This document shows positions 23,286 through 35,164 of a stretch of 64,000 nucleotides of DNA, piece by piece (the first letter of the stretch is position 1; every line of letters starts with the position of its first letter). The DNA lies in assembly GCA_037954325.1 (NCBI GenBank), contig JBBMNZ010000015.1:16211001-16275000 (forward strand). The letters run 5' to 3'. This DNA is from Fistularia commersonii. Taxonomy: Eukaryota; Chordata; Actinopteri; Syngnathiformes; Fistulariidae. The notes beneath the pieces are model-generated. The model saw only the letters and a list, made by a program, of their open reading frames with translations. It was not told where the DNA came from and did no database searches. Made by a program: the position numbers and the translations under genes.

Positions 23286-24475
23286 ATTATTCGATCCAGG
23301 TTGCAGAGATTCCCAAAGTCTGGTTTGGTTCACTTGCAAAACCAGTTGTTTGGTTTTTTTTTTGTTTGTTTGTTTGTTCTTTATTTTGGATTGTCCGCAA
23401 ACCAAATGCAGATGTGGAAAAGTGCTAAAATGCTAAAATGCCCATTTTAAAGCGAGTCCTCGCCTGCCCGGCTTCAGAAGGAGCCACCGCGGCTTCGGGT
23501 GAAACCTGATCTGAGCGAGTCGGTCAGGCGGGCACCAAGGCAGAAACAGTCCAGTGAGCCGTCCACACACTGTGACCAGCGCTGACATGACACACACACA
23601 CACACACATGCGGAGTCACACCTGAGTGAGTCACACACTAACACTGTAAACCGCAGCAGGTTTATCATCTGCCGGCGCCCCCGGCCCGGCTCGGCGTGCA
23701 ACCCCGCGAGTGAGGATTGATGAGGTCCAGGGGCGCGAGAAGTCACACTTATGATTTATTAAAGCCTTAAAGACGTGCCGCAATTTGTGCGCGCTCGGCA
23801 TGGATTATGGAGTCAAGGTTGCTTACGTAAGGCTTCATTCCTCGCCTGCTGGAGCACCTCGGACTTGTATCTCCTCTTGCCCCCCCCCCCACACCTTCAG
23901 TCGTGTCCATTTGAATCACGGTCCATTCACAAGGAACCTTGCTTCCCGCCTCGGCGCTCGGCAGGACTCGCTAACAGGCTGCAGACTTCGTCTCGTATTT
24001 GCACACGCCACGCCACACTCGCTTCACCACGGGGGACCGTGGGCTGTGTTTTCTGAAGGCCGTGCCAGCACAACTTATTCACCGCGAGACAAATCTTTGT
24101 GTTTGCTCGCTGCTCTTCTAACCCATTTTTCATCTGCCGCGTCGGGCGCCGAAGTGACAGAGAAAAATCGGGAAAGATGCGACAACAAAGAGCGGTTCTT
24201 TCCCCGGGTTTCCTCCGGGCTGTGAATGCTCGCAGTGTATCAGGGAGAAACTAAACGTACAGTAAAGTCTATTAAATGACGACCCGGCGGAGCCTCCCGA
24301 CCCCAGAGGCCGCTCGCTATGCAATTGTTTTTCCTTTCGCCCAACAAGAGAGGTTATTGTCTGCGCGCTGACAAAGATAAGCATTCTTCAGTGGCTCTTT
24401 TCTTATCGAAATATACATTACATTCTTTCTAATCTAATCTATCTATCAATCTATCGATCCATCCTACTCAATATG
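23286..24475. other. Gene-free stretch
   Basis: A (TTTG)n tract lies at about 23360-23376 and a (CA)n run at 23590-23607. Plus-strand frames at 23775-24225 have no domain. Near 24430-24460 there are short TCTATC repeats. Confidence 0.4.
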
Positions 24476-24755
24476 TACAGGACTGTTTCAGAAAATTTGA
24501 ATATTGTGATAAAGTTCTTTATCTTCTGTAACGCAATTAAAATAACAAAAATTACTTTTTTCATGATACTCTAAAATTTTGAGATAGGATTTTGGACTTT
24601 TCTTAAGATGTAAGCCATAATCATCAATATTAGAATAATAAAAGGCTTGCAATATTTCAGTTGATTTGTAATGAATCCAGAATATATGACATTTTTGTTT
24701 TTGTAATTGCATTACAGAAGATAAAAATATTCTAATTTTCTGAGACAGTCCTGTA
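24476..24755. mobile_element. Foldback MITE, family M3, copy 1
   Basis: The termini are inverted repeats: GTACAGGACTGTTTCAGAAA on the left and, in complement, TTTTCTGAGACAGTCCTGTA on the right. The inversion extends some 60 bp inwards (AATATTGTGATAAAGTTC; TTATCTTCTGTAA). It is non-coding, with a second copy at 34886-35164. The family is common in vertebrate genomes; I do not assign a superfamily. Confidence 0.8.
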
Positions 24756-24910
24756 TCTATTTTTTGTATTATATTCATGATATCATTGCATTTTCTCTTT
24801 TTGCATATATAGATATCTATATTATCTGTATACGCATATACATGTACATGTGTGTATATATATATGTGTGTCTGTATGTGTGTATATATATATATATATA
24901 TATTAGTGTT
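24756..24910. repeat. TA/TG-rich simple repeat
   Basis: Runs of ATATAT, TGTGTA and TATGTGTG dinucleotides. The plus-strand frame through it is an artefact. Confidence 0.7.
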
Positions 24911-26622
24911 TATTCTTTACAAAGATGGCTGTTTGTGGCCCTGGAACTCCACAAAAATGATGCCCCATGTCCTGGACTGATGTCATACGGACGATAATAT
25001 CAATATTTTAATAATATTTCTGAAGATAATATTAATTTGTTACATATCAATCCACTTTTTCAATCCTTTTTCTTTTTTTTTTTTTTTTTCAGCATTTAAT
25101 GGGAACCCGTGAAAATAAAGAAAATCTTTCAGAAATAGGTTTGGCTGTGTGTGTAAAATTGAATTGTGTGCATCACAATGCATTGTTGATATTAATCGAC
25201 GGCCAGTTTGCTTACTGCTGCTCTGACCGCCACCACGGCTTGAATAGAAAAAGAAAAATGTGTTCTTTACTGCATTCAAAGGTGTGCTCGGATGGCAGAG
25301 ATTATATTGTGTCTGTTTGTGCCCCCTCGAAATAAGATTTATGCTATGGACTTGGTAGGTTCTTGGTAGGTGCACAAGATAGCCTTTTGACACATCAAAC
25401 CTGTTTAATTTGCACTCTTATCATTATTTTGTCTTCTCCATTCCTCTGTGCGTCCAGTACATGCAGAGAAATTGACAATCAAGCCGACTTGGACTTTGAT
25501 TTCAAGAAAAACACATCCATAAATCGGCACTTCTGCAAAAAAATGCAATGGAAACTAGCAATGACGCTCGCGTTCCCGGTCTGGCTTCTTCCGACGGGCA
25601 GAAAAAAGACTTTAGATCTCGTTTTCCATCACAGTTGTTTGTTTTACGGTCAAACAACATGACAGAGTCCCTTCATCCACTCTTGGGAGCGAAAGGGCAG
25701 ATCAAGTAAGTTGCCCGGGAGGTCAAAAAAGCCAGATATCTGTATCATTATTTGATGCAGATATGTCGCATATTTACGGATTCCCACACTGATTTCTATC
25801 TAGAGGACAAACCGTCAGCCATCCCCTCCCCCCCCCGGGGGGCGGACATGTTTTTTTAGGAGGGGCCGGGATGCCGTGGAGAGACCGGGACACCGGTGGC
25901 TTCGGTGGAAGGAGAGTGCGTTGCATTATGTATGGCGGTTGTTATTTTCATCACATGCCGCTGTCAGGCATCATTGTCGTTCCTGCCCCGTCAGCACAAA
26001 TTGCAGTATGTTCACAGATTGCTGTTTTGGTGTCTGCCGCAACCCCCTCCTCCTCTTATTCTATTTTTTTCGGCCCTCCTTGACTTGGAAATGCAGTCGG
26101 TGGATTCCATTAACCTGTCCTGTGTCCAAAGTGGTGCGGATCCAAGTCTGATGGCGATGGCGGCGGCGGCGGCGGGGGCTTTAAGTCGAGCCGGTTGTTG
26201 TGACAAAGTGGGCCCCTCGCCATCAGGCCACTCAGGAGAATGAGCGGGAGAAAGTGGCCCTGCTCTGGAGGCCATGCATTATTTCACACGGCAAGTGACA
26301 GCCCGGCGCACGGACACAAATGCCAACAGACGCTGGGGTGTCACTGAGAGGCGCCTGTGTGCGTGTTTTCCAGCTTTAGATTATACATTGCCTTTTCTCT
26401 CCGAGCGCAGACAAGCAGGATTTGTGTGTCACCAACTGGAGGTTCACCTCGGGATTTTCCGAGGATGCTGGATTACCCGCCGATTGCTTCAGGTGCAACA
26501 CGTAGTGACGATCTAAGAAACAATATAATGAATTATTAATAAGATATAATTAATTATTATTATTAAAAACAATATTTGTCCTCCTAGCCCCCATCCATAA
26601 CTCTTTTGGTCTTCCTCTAGAC
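24911..26622. other. Gene-free stretch
   Basis: No exon is recognised. A T(18) tract is at 25073-25090, a C/G-rich tract is near 25827-25842, and a (GGC)n run at 26156-26175 gives an alanine run in one frame. The frames at 25871-26243 show no domain. Confidence 0.4.
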
Positions 26623-26958
26623 CATTGATAACAATTTTTTTTATTGCCGCGGACTGGGGGGTTGCGGTACCCGTAGGTTGTTTATATTATTATACTATAA
26701 TAATAAATGTGAATCCACTGTTTGGATCCACTTTTACCCCTTCGAAAAGAAACTTTCCGTCTGACGTCGGTTTTTTACTCATTTCGCTAGCTTGTGGGCT
26801 ACATTTTTGCCGCTCAAATGACCGGCCATTTTTCAAAATAAAGATTGTTCAGACTCAGATGATAAATCCAAGGGAAATAATTGACTATTTCTTGTGCGGC
26901 CCGGTACCAATTGATCCACGGACTGGTAACCGGTCCGCGGGATGGGGACGGACCACTG
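26623..26958. mobile_element. hAT-type MITE, family M6
   Basis: Left end CATTGATAACAATTTTTTTT then TTGCCGCGGACTGGGGG. Right end CGGTCCGCGGGATGGGGACG then GACCACTG. It resembles the fish hAT termini that read CAGTGGT...CCGCGGACCGG. The flanking 8-mers CTCTAGAC (left) and GTCCAGAC (right) agree at 6 of 8 positions and fit the hAT-type TCTAGA-like target. Non-coding. Confidence 0.6.
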
Positions 26959-26966
26959 GTCCAGAC

Positions 26967-27703
26967 CACATGTGTCAAACTCACAACCTGCGGGCCAAAT
27001 GTGGCCCGCCACGTCATTTCTCCTGGCCCGCATAACATCTTAAAGTCTGATTGTCTTAAATAAATCAAACGTGTGCATTGACCATAAACTGCATTTCCCA
27101 CAATTCATGGCGCTCCTCTTACCCGCAAAGTGACGGCATCCCGCCATTAGATTGCAGTGAATCCATATCAATGCTATTTTCAACATCTGGAATTGAGAAT
27201 TACAAATGATCCCTAAATGTTCAGGGAGAGAAAAGTTGATGCAGATGGAAGGGTTTTTCAAGAAAGATGGGAAGGCGGATACATGTTTGAGCTTCAAGGT
27301 GAAAAAGCGGTATGTCTTTTGTGTTTTGAGGCGGCGTCTGCGGCGATAAAAAAAATCTACTACGGCATTTTGACACCAAACACAGAGCTATGTATGCTAA
27401 AGTTATCCTTCCAGAAAAACAACAAATTGTCGCCTCCAAAAACAACAGCTTGCTGTTAGCTTAGCTAGCTTTGCTCGGCTAGCTAGCTTTGGAACAGAGC
27501 AACTGGTAAACATATTTTTTTAAATGCATATGTAGCATTTTGGATTTGAATGAGTTATACATTCAGAGTCATTTAACATTAAGGAGTAGTTGCATTTATT
27601 TTAAATGACATATAGATACATTTATACTGTTACTGTCATGCGGCCCTTGAAGCGCAACCGTTACACTGATGTGGCCCTCGGTGAAATGAGTTTGACACCC
27701 CTG
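26967..27703 (+). mobile_element. hAT transposon relic with BED-finger fragment (family M4), copy A
   Basis: Left end CACATGTGTCAAACTCACAA and right end (complement) GAAATGAGTTTGACACCCCT form hAT-type termini. The flanking 8-mers GTCCAGAC and CTCGAGAC agree at 6 of 8 positions. Just inside the left end is a GGCCAAATGTGGCCCGCC palindromic block. It starts one target site after the M6 element, so the two hATs lie side by side. It retains the 5' part of a transposase gene at 27216-27440 and lacks the catalytic core. Confidence 0.7.
27226..27440 (+). pseudogene. hAT (GTF2IRD2/ZBED-like) transposase N-terminal relic, copy A
   Basis: Encodes RKVDADGRVFQERWEGGYMF then ELQGEKAVCLLCFEAASA. This matches the start of Charlie-like hAT transposases (K-RKVD-E-R-FQE-W---Y-F-E--GK-VCLLC-E), which form a BED-type zinc finger with CxxC. 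After AASA the frame shifts; the DTKH...KYAKL block of the finger is only partly recoverable in another frame. The catalytic region is missing. Confidence 0.6.
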
Positions 27704-27711
27704 CTCGAGAC

Positions 27712-29205
27712 CTCCAACCTCCGCTAAATGCTAACACAATCGAGCTAATTGTGTTGGCGTGTTCAGCAGCTCGTAGCATCCAGCTGCAAAGACCACAAGC
27801 TCAGAATTTGTCAGCCATTAAAATTAAAATGTATTCATCCTCGGACAAGATCTCCGTTAGACAACAGCGCAATCTGAACATCGGTCCAAAGACGACGTCT
27901 TCTGCGTCGGACTTGGAATACGATTTATCAAAAAACGACCAAAAGAAGGCATCGATGCCATTCAGTCTGCAAAAAGCCGCTATTTGCAGCTGATCCAGAT
28001 AACTTTTTAACTTCTTGTTTCTGTGCTTGAACACGGACAGAATAATTCTACTGGGTTTGTCAACGGATTCAACTGAAGAACGCTGCATTTTCATCTTGTG
28101 ACGACCTTTCGCTCGTTCGTCTAAAACCAACCAATGAGGAGACGAGCGAATAAAAAGAGAGGTAGATTAAAAAAAAAAAGAGGGAATTGTGAGATAGAGG
28201 AACCAAAATCACACTGGCAGCAGAAAGATGGGCGTTGTCTGTCTTTGCCGCACTGTCGATTACCCAAAGCGGGTGATGTGATTGCACACGCGCGAGCTCA
28301 GATGTGTGTGTTTGCGCGTAACATCCTATCCCACTTCCTCTTTCCCCTCCTGACATTCCACTTCCCGTCAGAGCAGCCTGGCGCGCCCAGATAAGGCCTT
28401 CCAGTACATTCCTCCTTCCTGTCGTCTCTCTCGCCTGCAACCAGCCTCCGGGCAATCAACCCCATAACTGTTTGGCCGACAGAATACACACACATTACAC
28501 GTTCTCTGCATCTCCGTAAGACTTTTCATGAACCGGTAACAGCAGGGTACCGAGCCCGGGCGTGCGGAAAAGGGATCGCGGCTGCGTCGGGCGGTCGATA
28601 CCCGGCGACCTTTTGTGCGTGACGGAAACATCACGCCAAAGGCCTCCGGCTAAGAGCGAGCCGGACTCCCGATCGAGTCAGAGACACCGTCATTGTTGCC
28701 GGTGTTCGGCAGAAACGTCCCCCGCCTCCCTTTCCTGCAACAGAATCCCTTGTGTGATCAGCGACGGGGGGGTCTGCGTGCGACGTTGTCTCGTGTTTCT
28801 CTTTATGTGCAGGAACGTCTCACTTGGTAACAGGAGTCGGAGACTATTGTTCATTGTCCCGTCCAGTTGTGACTCGCACAGCCGGACCTGACGCCGAACA
28901 ATGGCTCGATTTAAGCGCGTACCTGGAAAAAGGAAAGTAGTCCCGACGTCACTGCCGCTCCGGAGTCGGTCAATGCCGGCAGCTACAGTTCGACTTCTGC
29001 TTACGAATGAAATTCCTCCTCTGGCTTCGTTTGCAAACCGAAATGTTTGCCAACCGAATCGGCGTTTCCAGCCCCCTACCCCAAAAACATACCGCACTCT
29101 TTTGAAAAACTTCAGTTTGCAAACTTTTTTATGGATTTATATGTGCCGTAAACACAGAAATTAAAGATAGCCGTAATTATTGTCGTTTATCTGCTGTTCA
29201 ATCTT
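27712..29205. other. Gene-free stretch
   Basis: No exon is recognised. Several overlapping frames of 80-135 codons lie in GC-rich sequence at 28.1-29.1 kb. They lack domains and splice context. Confidence 0.4.
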
Positions 29206-29489
29206 TTCTTGCCAGCACTTGTCCTCTGTTTCTTTCACTCACGCTAACGCTAGCGCTAACTGCAGAAAGCCGTCTTTCATTCTTCCAGGAGAACAATAAC
29301 TTTCCTTCGTTAACATGGTCCCCCATTTAGCCACATTTGCCGTCTTAAGCTCATTTTTGTTCTTCAGGATCTTACAGATGGTTGACTCAGCCGTGTCGCA
29401 GTGATTGGCGAGATCTGTAACCTTTAGCTATTTCTTTCTTCAGATGGACTTTATCGGTTAATTCTTTTATTTCCTTCTTTAGATTGACA
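29206..29489 (-). pseudogene. Tigger/jerky-like transposase N-terminal relic
   Basis: In the minus strand, one frame reads KVTDLANHCDTAESTICKIL then KNKNELKTANVAKWGTMLTK. A neighbouring frame gives the preceding KKEIKELTDKVHLKKEIAKG, so a frameshift separates them. The pattern (DLA----STI-KILKNK---K-A-VAK) is that of the CENPB/Tigger-type helix-turn-helix DNA-binding domain of pogo-superfamily transposases. No catalytic domain is seen. It abuts the M1 copy at 29490. Confidence 0.5.
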
Positions 29490-29775
29490 ACCGTAATTTC
29501 CAGATTATTGAACGCACCTGAATAGAAGCCGCACCGGCTAAAAAATAACAAAATAAATATGTGGACATATTTAGGCCGCACTTGTCTATCAGCCGCTGGG
29601 TCCATGTTGTGACATGAGATATTTACACTGAATTTTTTTTTTTTACTTTTAAATAAATACATACCAGTTACATCCACAAATACATACTGGGAATCCAGTG
29701 ATTTGTCGTATTGTTGTTTAAGCCGCAGTGTTCAAAGCATGTGGAAAAAGTAGCAGCTTACAGTCCATTAAATAG
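29490..29775 (+). mobile_element. Non-autonomous DNA element, family M1, copy 3
   Basis: Begins ACCGTAATTTCCAGATTATT then GAACGCACCTGAATAGAAGC. It ends near AGTAGCAGCTTACAGTCCAT. It is shorter than the copy at 18.5 kb because the middle block is missing. Non-coding. Confidence 0.75.
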
Positions 29776-29926
29776 TGTCTGAGCTTCTACTTAATACAGT
29801 TATCCGCATTTTTAAACTCTTTTGGAGCCATAAAGAGGGCTAATGTAGTAAAAACAATGAACGATGAAAACAACGCAAAGTACAACTCGGGACTGGCGCT
29901 ACGCCACAGCGCAGAAAGCCAGTGAG

Positions 29927-29970
29927 TTTGTTGTTTGTTTGTTTGTTTGTTTGTTTGTTTGTTTGTTTGT
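29927..29970. repeat. (TTTG)n microsatellite
   Basis: About ten GTTT units. It generates alternating Cys/Leu/Phe/Val frames that are not coding. Confidence 0.9.
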
Positions 29971-30034
29971 ACACTTTCTTTGCTGAAGTGAATATCAGAA
30001 AAAGTAAAGGAAATATATGGTGTAAATCAGAACA

Positions 30035-30390
30035 ATATTTTGTGGCCCCCTGCATGAAATCAAATTTTGCTCCCGCGTTTTTTTCTCACATAAATCTGAG
30101 GGTTTTATACAGTGTATTTAAAAAAAAAAAAAAAAAAAAAAAACAGGCAAGGAAAAATTGAAAAAGTAACTTCGCAATGTATTTTTTGCTTCAAAATTTG
30201 AAAACATTTTTTTTTTTCAAACAATTTTTTTGACAGAAAAAAAAAACATCTAGTGACATTCCTAAAACGATCTTTTCATTTCTTAGTTCTAAAAGAAACA
30301 CAAAAATGATAGCCAAAAAAAAACAAAAAACGGCAAAATTAAAGTTGATTTAATAACCAGAATAGCCTCAATTAGCGAGATTGTAAAGGA
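30035..30390 (-). repeat. Interspersed repeat, family M7, copy 1
   Basis: Contains GGCCCCCTGCATGAAATCAA, TTTTATACAGTG, long A runs, AGTGACATTCCTAAAACGATC-like words and TTAATAACCAGAATAGCCTC. In complement these match the order seen at 54990-55590 (TTATTCTGGTTATC, AAAGATCGTGATAACAATGT, CACTGTATAAAACC). It is non-coding, with approximate limits. Confidence 0.5.
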
Positions 30391-31124
30391 TGCCGGGAAG
30401 GACATTACTATTTATTTGAAGAGAGTGAGAAACGCAAAAAATGAACCACCCAACATAACTGTGTTGATCCACTGCTACTTTTTTTTCGCACGAGCAAAAC
30501 AGGCAAAAGTTTGTAGTGACGTGTTGATATAATTACATATCAACACCTCACAAACACTCATCTTACGATCATTGCTGAAGTCGGGCCTCTTTCCAAAGAC
30601 AAAGCGGACTGAGTCATTGTTACTCAGCGGCTGCAGGAAACAAAAACATCAAAACTCCGTGCAACCGTGATTTAGTTTTTCCTTACATGTTGTGACAAAA
30701 CGTCACACAATCTCCGTTTGAAAGCCCCCGGTGCGCACCTGCAGGTTGTTTTTTTTTTTTTCCACAAACATTCATCTGATCCCTAAATCATTTAATACAG
30801 AGCAACAAACATGTGATAATAATAACAATAATAATATTAATAGTAATTGTATTCATAATAATAATGTTTATTATAATTGATGACAATAATAACGACAATA
30901 ATATTCATAATTATTGTATTCATCAAAATTTTTTATAATAATTGATAATAATAATAATAATGAATAATAATGGTTATTAAAACTAGTAATGATAATAACA
31001 ATGAATACTTAAAACAAATAATAATGATTATTATTATGACTATTATTGATAATCATAATAATAATAATAATGAAGTACAATGAATATTAAAACAGTTAAT
31101 AATAATAATTGTTATTCTTATGAG
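30391..31124. repeat. Low-complexity region with (AAT)n-type repeats
   Basis: Mixed sequence to about 30800. From 30815 to 31110 it is dominated by AATAATAATA, ATTATTATTA and related triplets, including partial inverted copies. No coding potential. Confidence 0.7.
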
Positions 31125-31335
31125 AGAATGAGAACAACTTTATTTATCCCGAAGGAAATTGTTGTGCCAGAGTTTCAAGCAAAAACATAACAGTAATAGA
31201 TAATAGTAGGAAGGAGGAAGAATAAGAAATACAATGAAATATAAATTGTCTTAACTGTTTTAAGGTTTAAACTACAAAGATTTAAAGATTCCCTGCGGCT
31301 GAGGGAAGAGGAATTAAAAAGTCTGATAGCCATAT
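31125..31335 (-). mobile_element. LINE tail (family A), minus strand
   Basis: Contains AACAACTTTATTTATCCCGA, then AGGAAATTGTTGTGCCAGAG, the complement of the 3' end seen at 1.4 and 20.7 kb. Further in it encodes, on the minus strand, MAIRLFNSSSLSRRESLNL before a stop, which looks like the extreme C-terminus of a non-LTR reverse transcriptase protein. It is truncated at the 5' end. Confidence 0.6.
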
Positions 31336-31394
31336 TGATAATGATGATGATAATTATGAATACTAAACACAGTTGATATGCTACTACTAATAAT

Positions 31395-31808
31395 AATACT
31401 ATTTTACATTTTATTAATCCCTGATGGGTGGGGAAATTCATTCCCTGCATTGAACGCATCATGGATGGATCACTTTGAGCTGTCGTTTTTTCGGCATTCA
31501 TATTTACAGTTATGTTACGGCAGAACCTTAACATCCCCTGGAAATGGAAATAACAATAATAATAATGTATCCTTTATTAATCCTTCGTGGGGAAATTCGA
31601 GGAACCTATCATGGATGAACCGTGAGCCGTTCGGGGTTCAGTGTCTTACTCAAAAACACCTCACGCACTCAGAAAAGCCAGGAATCGAAGCGATAACGTT
31701 CGGTCCCGAAGACGATCCCTCGACTTCCGGCGCCTCCCCAAAACGCGTTCTTCCTTTTTTTTTTTTTTTTTTTTCCTCATTAACTTCCCACCGTAGTAGC
31801 TTTTAACC
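31395..31808. repeat. Two partial fish dispersed-repeat fragments
   Basis: Both contain TTTATTAATCC...GGGGAAATTC followed by a CATCATGGATGGATCACTTT-like block (about 31395-31490 and 31555-31625). The second continues into GGGGTTCAGTGTCTTACTCA and CAGGAATCGAAGCGATAACG, as in common teleost repeats related to the one at 19136. A T(20) tract lies at 31757-31774. The two fragments may be a tandem duplication. Confidence 0.5.
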
Positions 31809-32171
31809 CAGACATGGGCATTTTACGGCCCGCGGGCCACATCCGGCCCGTTTTGCTTTTTTATCCGGCCCGCCAAACAATTTTCTTTGAATATTTTAGC
31901 AAGTATTTTCAATCAATTATGAATTTAGAAACTCCATATTTTTTCCTTTTTTTTTTTTTTTTTAAATTTCGTATGGATGATCACATTCAAAATGATGTCA
32001 GTACATTTATATGATCATTAATGATTTTTAAAGTTGAAATAAAATGCCAAAAAATTCAAATTTTGAAATTCCAATTTCCACATTTTTCAATTTACATGAT
32101 ACCTGGTAAGCTCGTGCATTAAAATTCAATATGAAATGTGGCCCGCCGGCCAAAATAATCGCCCACCCCTG
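31809..32171. mobile_element. hAT-type MITE, family M5, intact copy
   Basis: The left terminus CAGACATGGGCATTTTACGG and the right terminus AAAATAATCGCCCACCCCTG are imperfect inverted repeats. It is flanked by a perfect 8-bp duplication TTTTAACC (31801-31808 and 32172-32179), as expected for hAT transposition. The GGCCCGCGGGCC and GGCCCGCCGGCC blocks sit inside each end. Non-coding, with an AT-rich core. Confidence 0.85.
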
Positions 32172-32179
32172 TTTTAACC

Positions 32180-33284
32180 CGACTTCCATCAGCCACACGT
32201 GGAACCAGGAAGGACGTCTTGATTCCCGGCCCATCTGCCGCCGCTCCGTCCCTCCACCCCGACTCCAGATGTGCTCGTCTCTTCGGGGAGCCTTACCTTT
32301 AGCGCTGCCTTTGAACACTGATAGGATTAGGAGTGTCGGGGCTTAGCGCCGAGTCCTCGCCGCTTCGCCATCTAACCCAATCAAGTGTGAGTGCAGCCGA
32401 GATGAGAGCTAAAGCTTCCACGCCAACACCTCTGTCCACATGCTTTCATGTTTCATCCGGAGCGCTCGCACAAACTCTGTTAACACTCGGGCTACATATA
32501 ACTTCAAATGACAGCTTACACCGGAAGATAGAGCACGTGAACGAGCGACAAGGCAAATGCAGTGTGTGTGTGTATGTGTGTGTGTGTGTGAGCTTCGTAC
32601 GGATCGGATTTTTTGAGGAAGTGATCGCGGTTAAAGTGGTCGAAAGAATGCGGTATTTGATGTTTTGGACCAGAATATTGTAATTGGATATGAAATGAAA
32701 AGGGCTCTAACTATTCCGAGCCTTGAAAATTCACCCGCCTCGCCCGAGGCTTTTTAAATGTTCTCTCAGCAGTACCCGAACTTTTTAGGTCACACACCCA
32801 CTTCCACATCCTGAGAAAGTTTCCACGCCCCGTCGCAATCTCCCTCAAAGAAGAGCCATCATGGCGAAATTTTCCGCCCCGAGGAGCCCGGGTCTAGTTC
32901 ATTCGATTCCGATTCGGGTTGTTTTGACATTTTGGAGTTTCGTTTTTTTAGCCGTATCGGAAATGTTTTGGAATCTAGAACAAGGTGGACCCCATCTGGT
33001 TTAACACAGGTCTGTTTTCTCTCCAAGGAAAGCCTTTGGAAGTCCACAATATTTACGTTGTTAAAGGCTGACTCCAACTTCAGTGACGACCGGAGTGGGT
33101 TTTTGATATCTGGCGTTGACAGCAGAGAGCCGTATCAGATAGCGGGCCACAGGTTAGCAAACACAGCAAAGTCAATTTCATGCGAGTGATATAGATAACA
33201 GGTTTCCTCCTGGCTTTTGTGCAGCAGCTGTGTGTGCAAACTCCAGAGGAACCCCCGATCTGCTCAACATCTTGAAGAGAAATG
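32180..33284. other. Gene-free stretch
   Basis: No exon is recognised. A (TG)n run is at about 32562-32590. The frames at 32333-32683 and 32859-33189 have no domain. Confidence 0.4.
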
Positions 33285-33420
33285 CTTTATTTATTTATTT
33301 ATTTATTTATTTATTCATTCATTCATTTATTTATTCATTTATTTGATGGTTTCATCATTTATCTATTATTTATTTATTTTTATTTTTATTTTATTTATTT
33401 TTTTATTTATTATCTTATGA
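33285..33420. repeat. (TTTA)n microsatellite
   Basis: Long run of ATTT/TTAT tetranucleotides with a few ATTC variants, giving FIYL-repeat frames that are not coding. Confidence 0.85.
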
Positions 33421-34885
33421 ATTCAGTTTGAATCTTTAATATCAAAAAGAAGGAATAAAAAAATAAACAAATTAAAAAAAAACAAAAAAAAACACTGCGC
33501 CTACATGTAGTTCAACTAGGTATTAATTCTGGAGAGTCTTAAAATGTAACAGGAGTTGGCATGTGTACATATTATATATAATAATCCGTGTCATTATATC
33601 CTGACCAGTTTGGTCACGTCTGGCCTTTTACGGGTGATAAGAGTTGCAGTCTCTCTTAATTACAGTCTTTTCACAGCATCCATCTGTAATTGCTGCAAAA
33701 AAAAAATATATATACATATATAGACACACAAATATATATATTTATATAGGTTTCCCTCCCAGGAGGCTTCATTCTACGCGTCGCAAACACTTGTTCCAGC
33801 CGGAGTGACCCTCAGCTCCCCCCTGCAGGCCCCTCATAATGACGTACTTCCATATAATTATAATTATTATAATTGTTTCCATATATTACACCGGGCATTC
33901 TGACATGTGAGCAGCAACTATTCTCCTCCATCACGGAGGCCGGCCGGCGATATCGTCACACACTGTGCTTTTTATGTTTCGGTATTAAAATTATTTGTGA
34001 CAACCCGCAAAATCCTGTTGGTTCAGTAATGATGTCAGACATGCACAGATTTTTTTTTTTTGTTTGTTTTAGATGTGATAGTGTCACACACATGGTACCG
34101 TGGCCAACATAGTGATCCATCACCTCTGTTAACAGCGGCTTTTTAATTTAATTTGATTTTAAGCAATGGCTTCTACCTGGGCTCTTTTTCTGAAAATTGT
34201 TGGAGGTACTGAATTTTTTTTTTTTTTTTAATTCAAGACATAGGTATATATTTTACTTTAAATGACCTGTGCATCAACATCACTGTGTTCAAAGAACAAA
34301 ACATGATTTTCACACAAAAACAAAAACATGATAACGAATTGTTACTGCAAATCAGTGGGACTTCTGTTTTCGCCTTTAAGAGACCGGTTCAGAAATGCAC
34401 GGTCTCACCTCGATAAGTACCACTCTTTTGTTATTTTTGCAACAAAATCTTTTCCTTTTCTTCGCTTTTATGTCCAGCATCCTCAAAAAAGGTTGGCTCG
34501 CAAAGATATAGCTCCGCGGGTGTCGGACTACGCATCGCAAACCATGCAGTTCGGACGCTGACTCCCATCACGTTCGACCGCTTTCTTTTTTCGCTCGACA
34601 TAATTAGTATGAAGGCATTAAAATATTACGAAGGAAATCGCACAACGCGCCATCACGACAGTCACCAGTTGACGACTAAGCGTACCAAAATCCCTGCAGC
34701 ACAAATCGGCCAAGCTATGCCGCTTCATCACCAATTGGCATCATCACCAATTATATTACGTCTGATCAAATCCGGGTTAAGAACCACTGATTTAAGGATT
34801 CCATCCACGGAGGTTTCAAAGAAGTGGAGATGATTTTACAAAGCGAGAAACCCCACACCAGGAATCCTCACACCGGCTTGTTTAC
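33421..34885. other. Gene-free stretch
   Basis: AT-rich, with (TA)n near 33706-33750 and T runs at about 34051-34061 and 34214-34228. No exon or transposon protein is recognised. Confidence 0.4.
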
Positions 34886-35164
34886 ACAGGACTGTCTCAG
34901 AAAATAAGAATATTGTGATAAAGTTCTTTATCTCCTGTAATGCCATTAAAAACTTTTTCATGATATTCTAATATTTTGAGATAGGATTTTTGAGTTTTCT
35001 TAAGATGTAAACCATAATCAGCAGTATTAAACTAATAAAAGGTTTGCAATATTTCAGTTGATTTGTAATGAATCTTGAATGTATGACATTTTTGTTTTTG
35101 TAATTGCATTACAGAAGATAAAGAGCTTTATCACAATATTCTAATTTTCGGAGACAGTCCTGTA
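34886..35164. mobile_element. Foldback MITE, family M3, copy 2
   Basis: The termini ACAGGACTGTCTCAGAAAAT and, in complement, TTTTCGGAGACAGTCCTGT invert onto each other for about 65 bp. This includes ATATTGTGATAAAG...TTTATC on both sides. It is the same length and order as the copy at 24476-24755. Confidence 0.85.

Noticed and set aside
33217..33420. Hydrophobic FIYLF-rich frame that looks like a membrane protein
   Set aside because: It is a translation of the (TTTA)n microsatellite.
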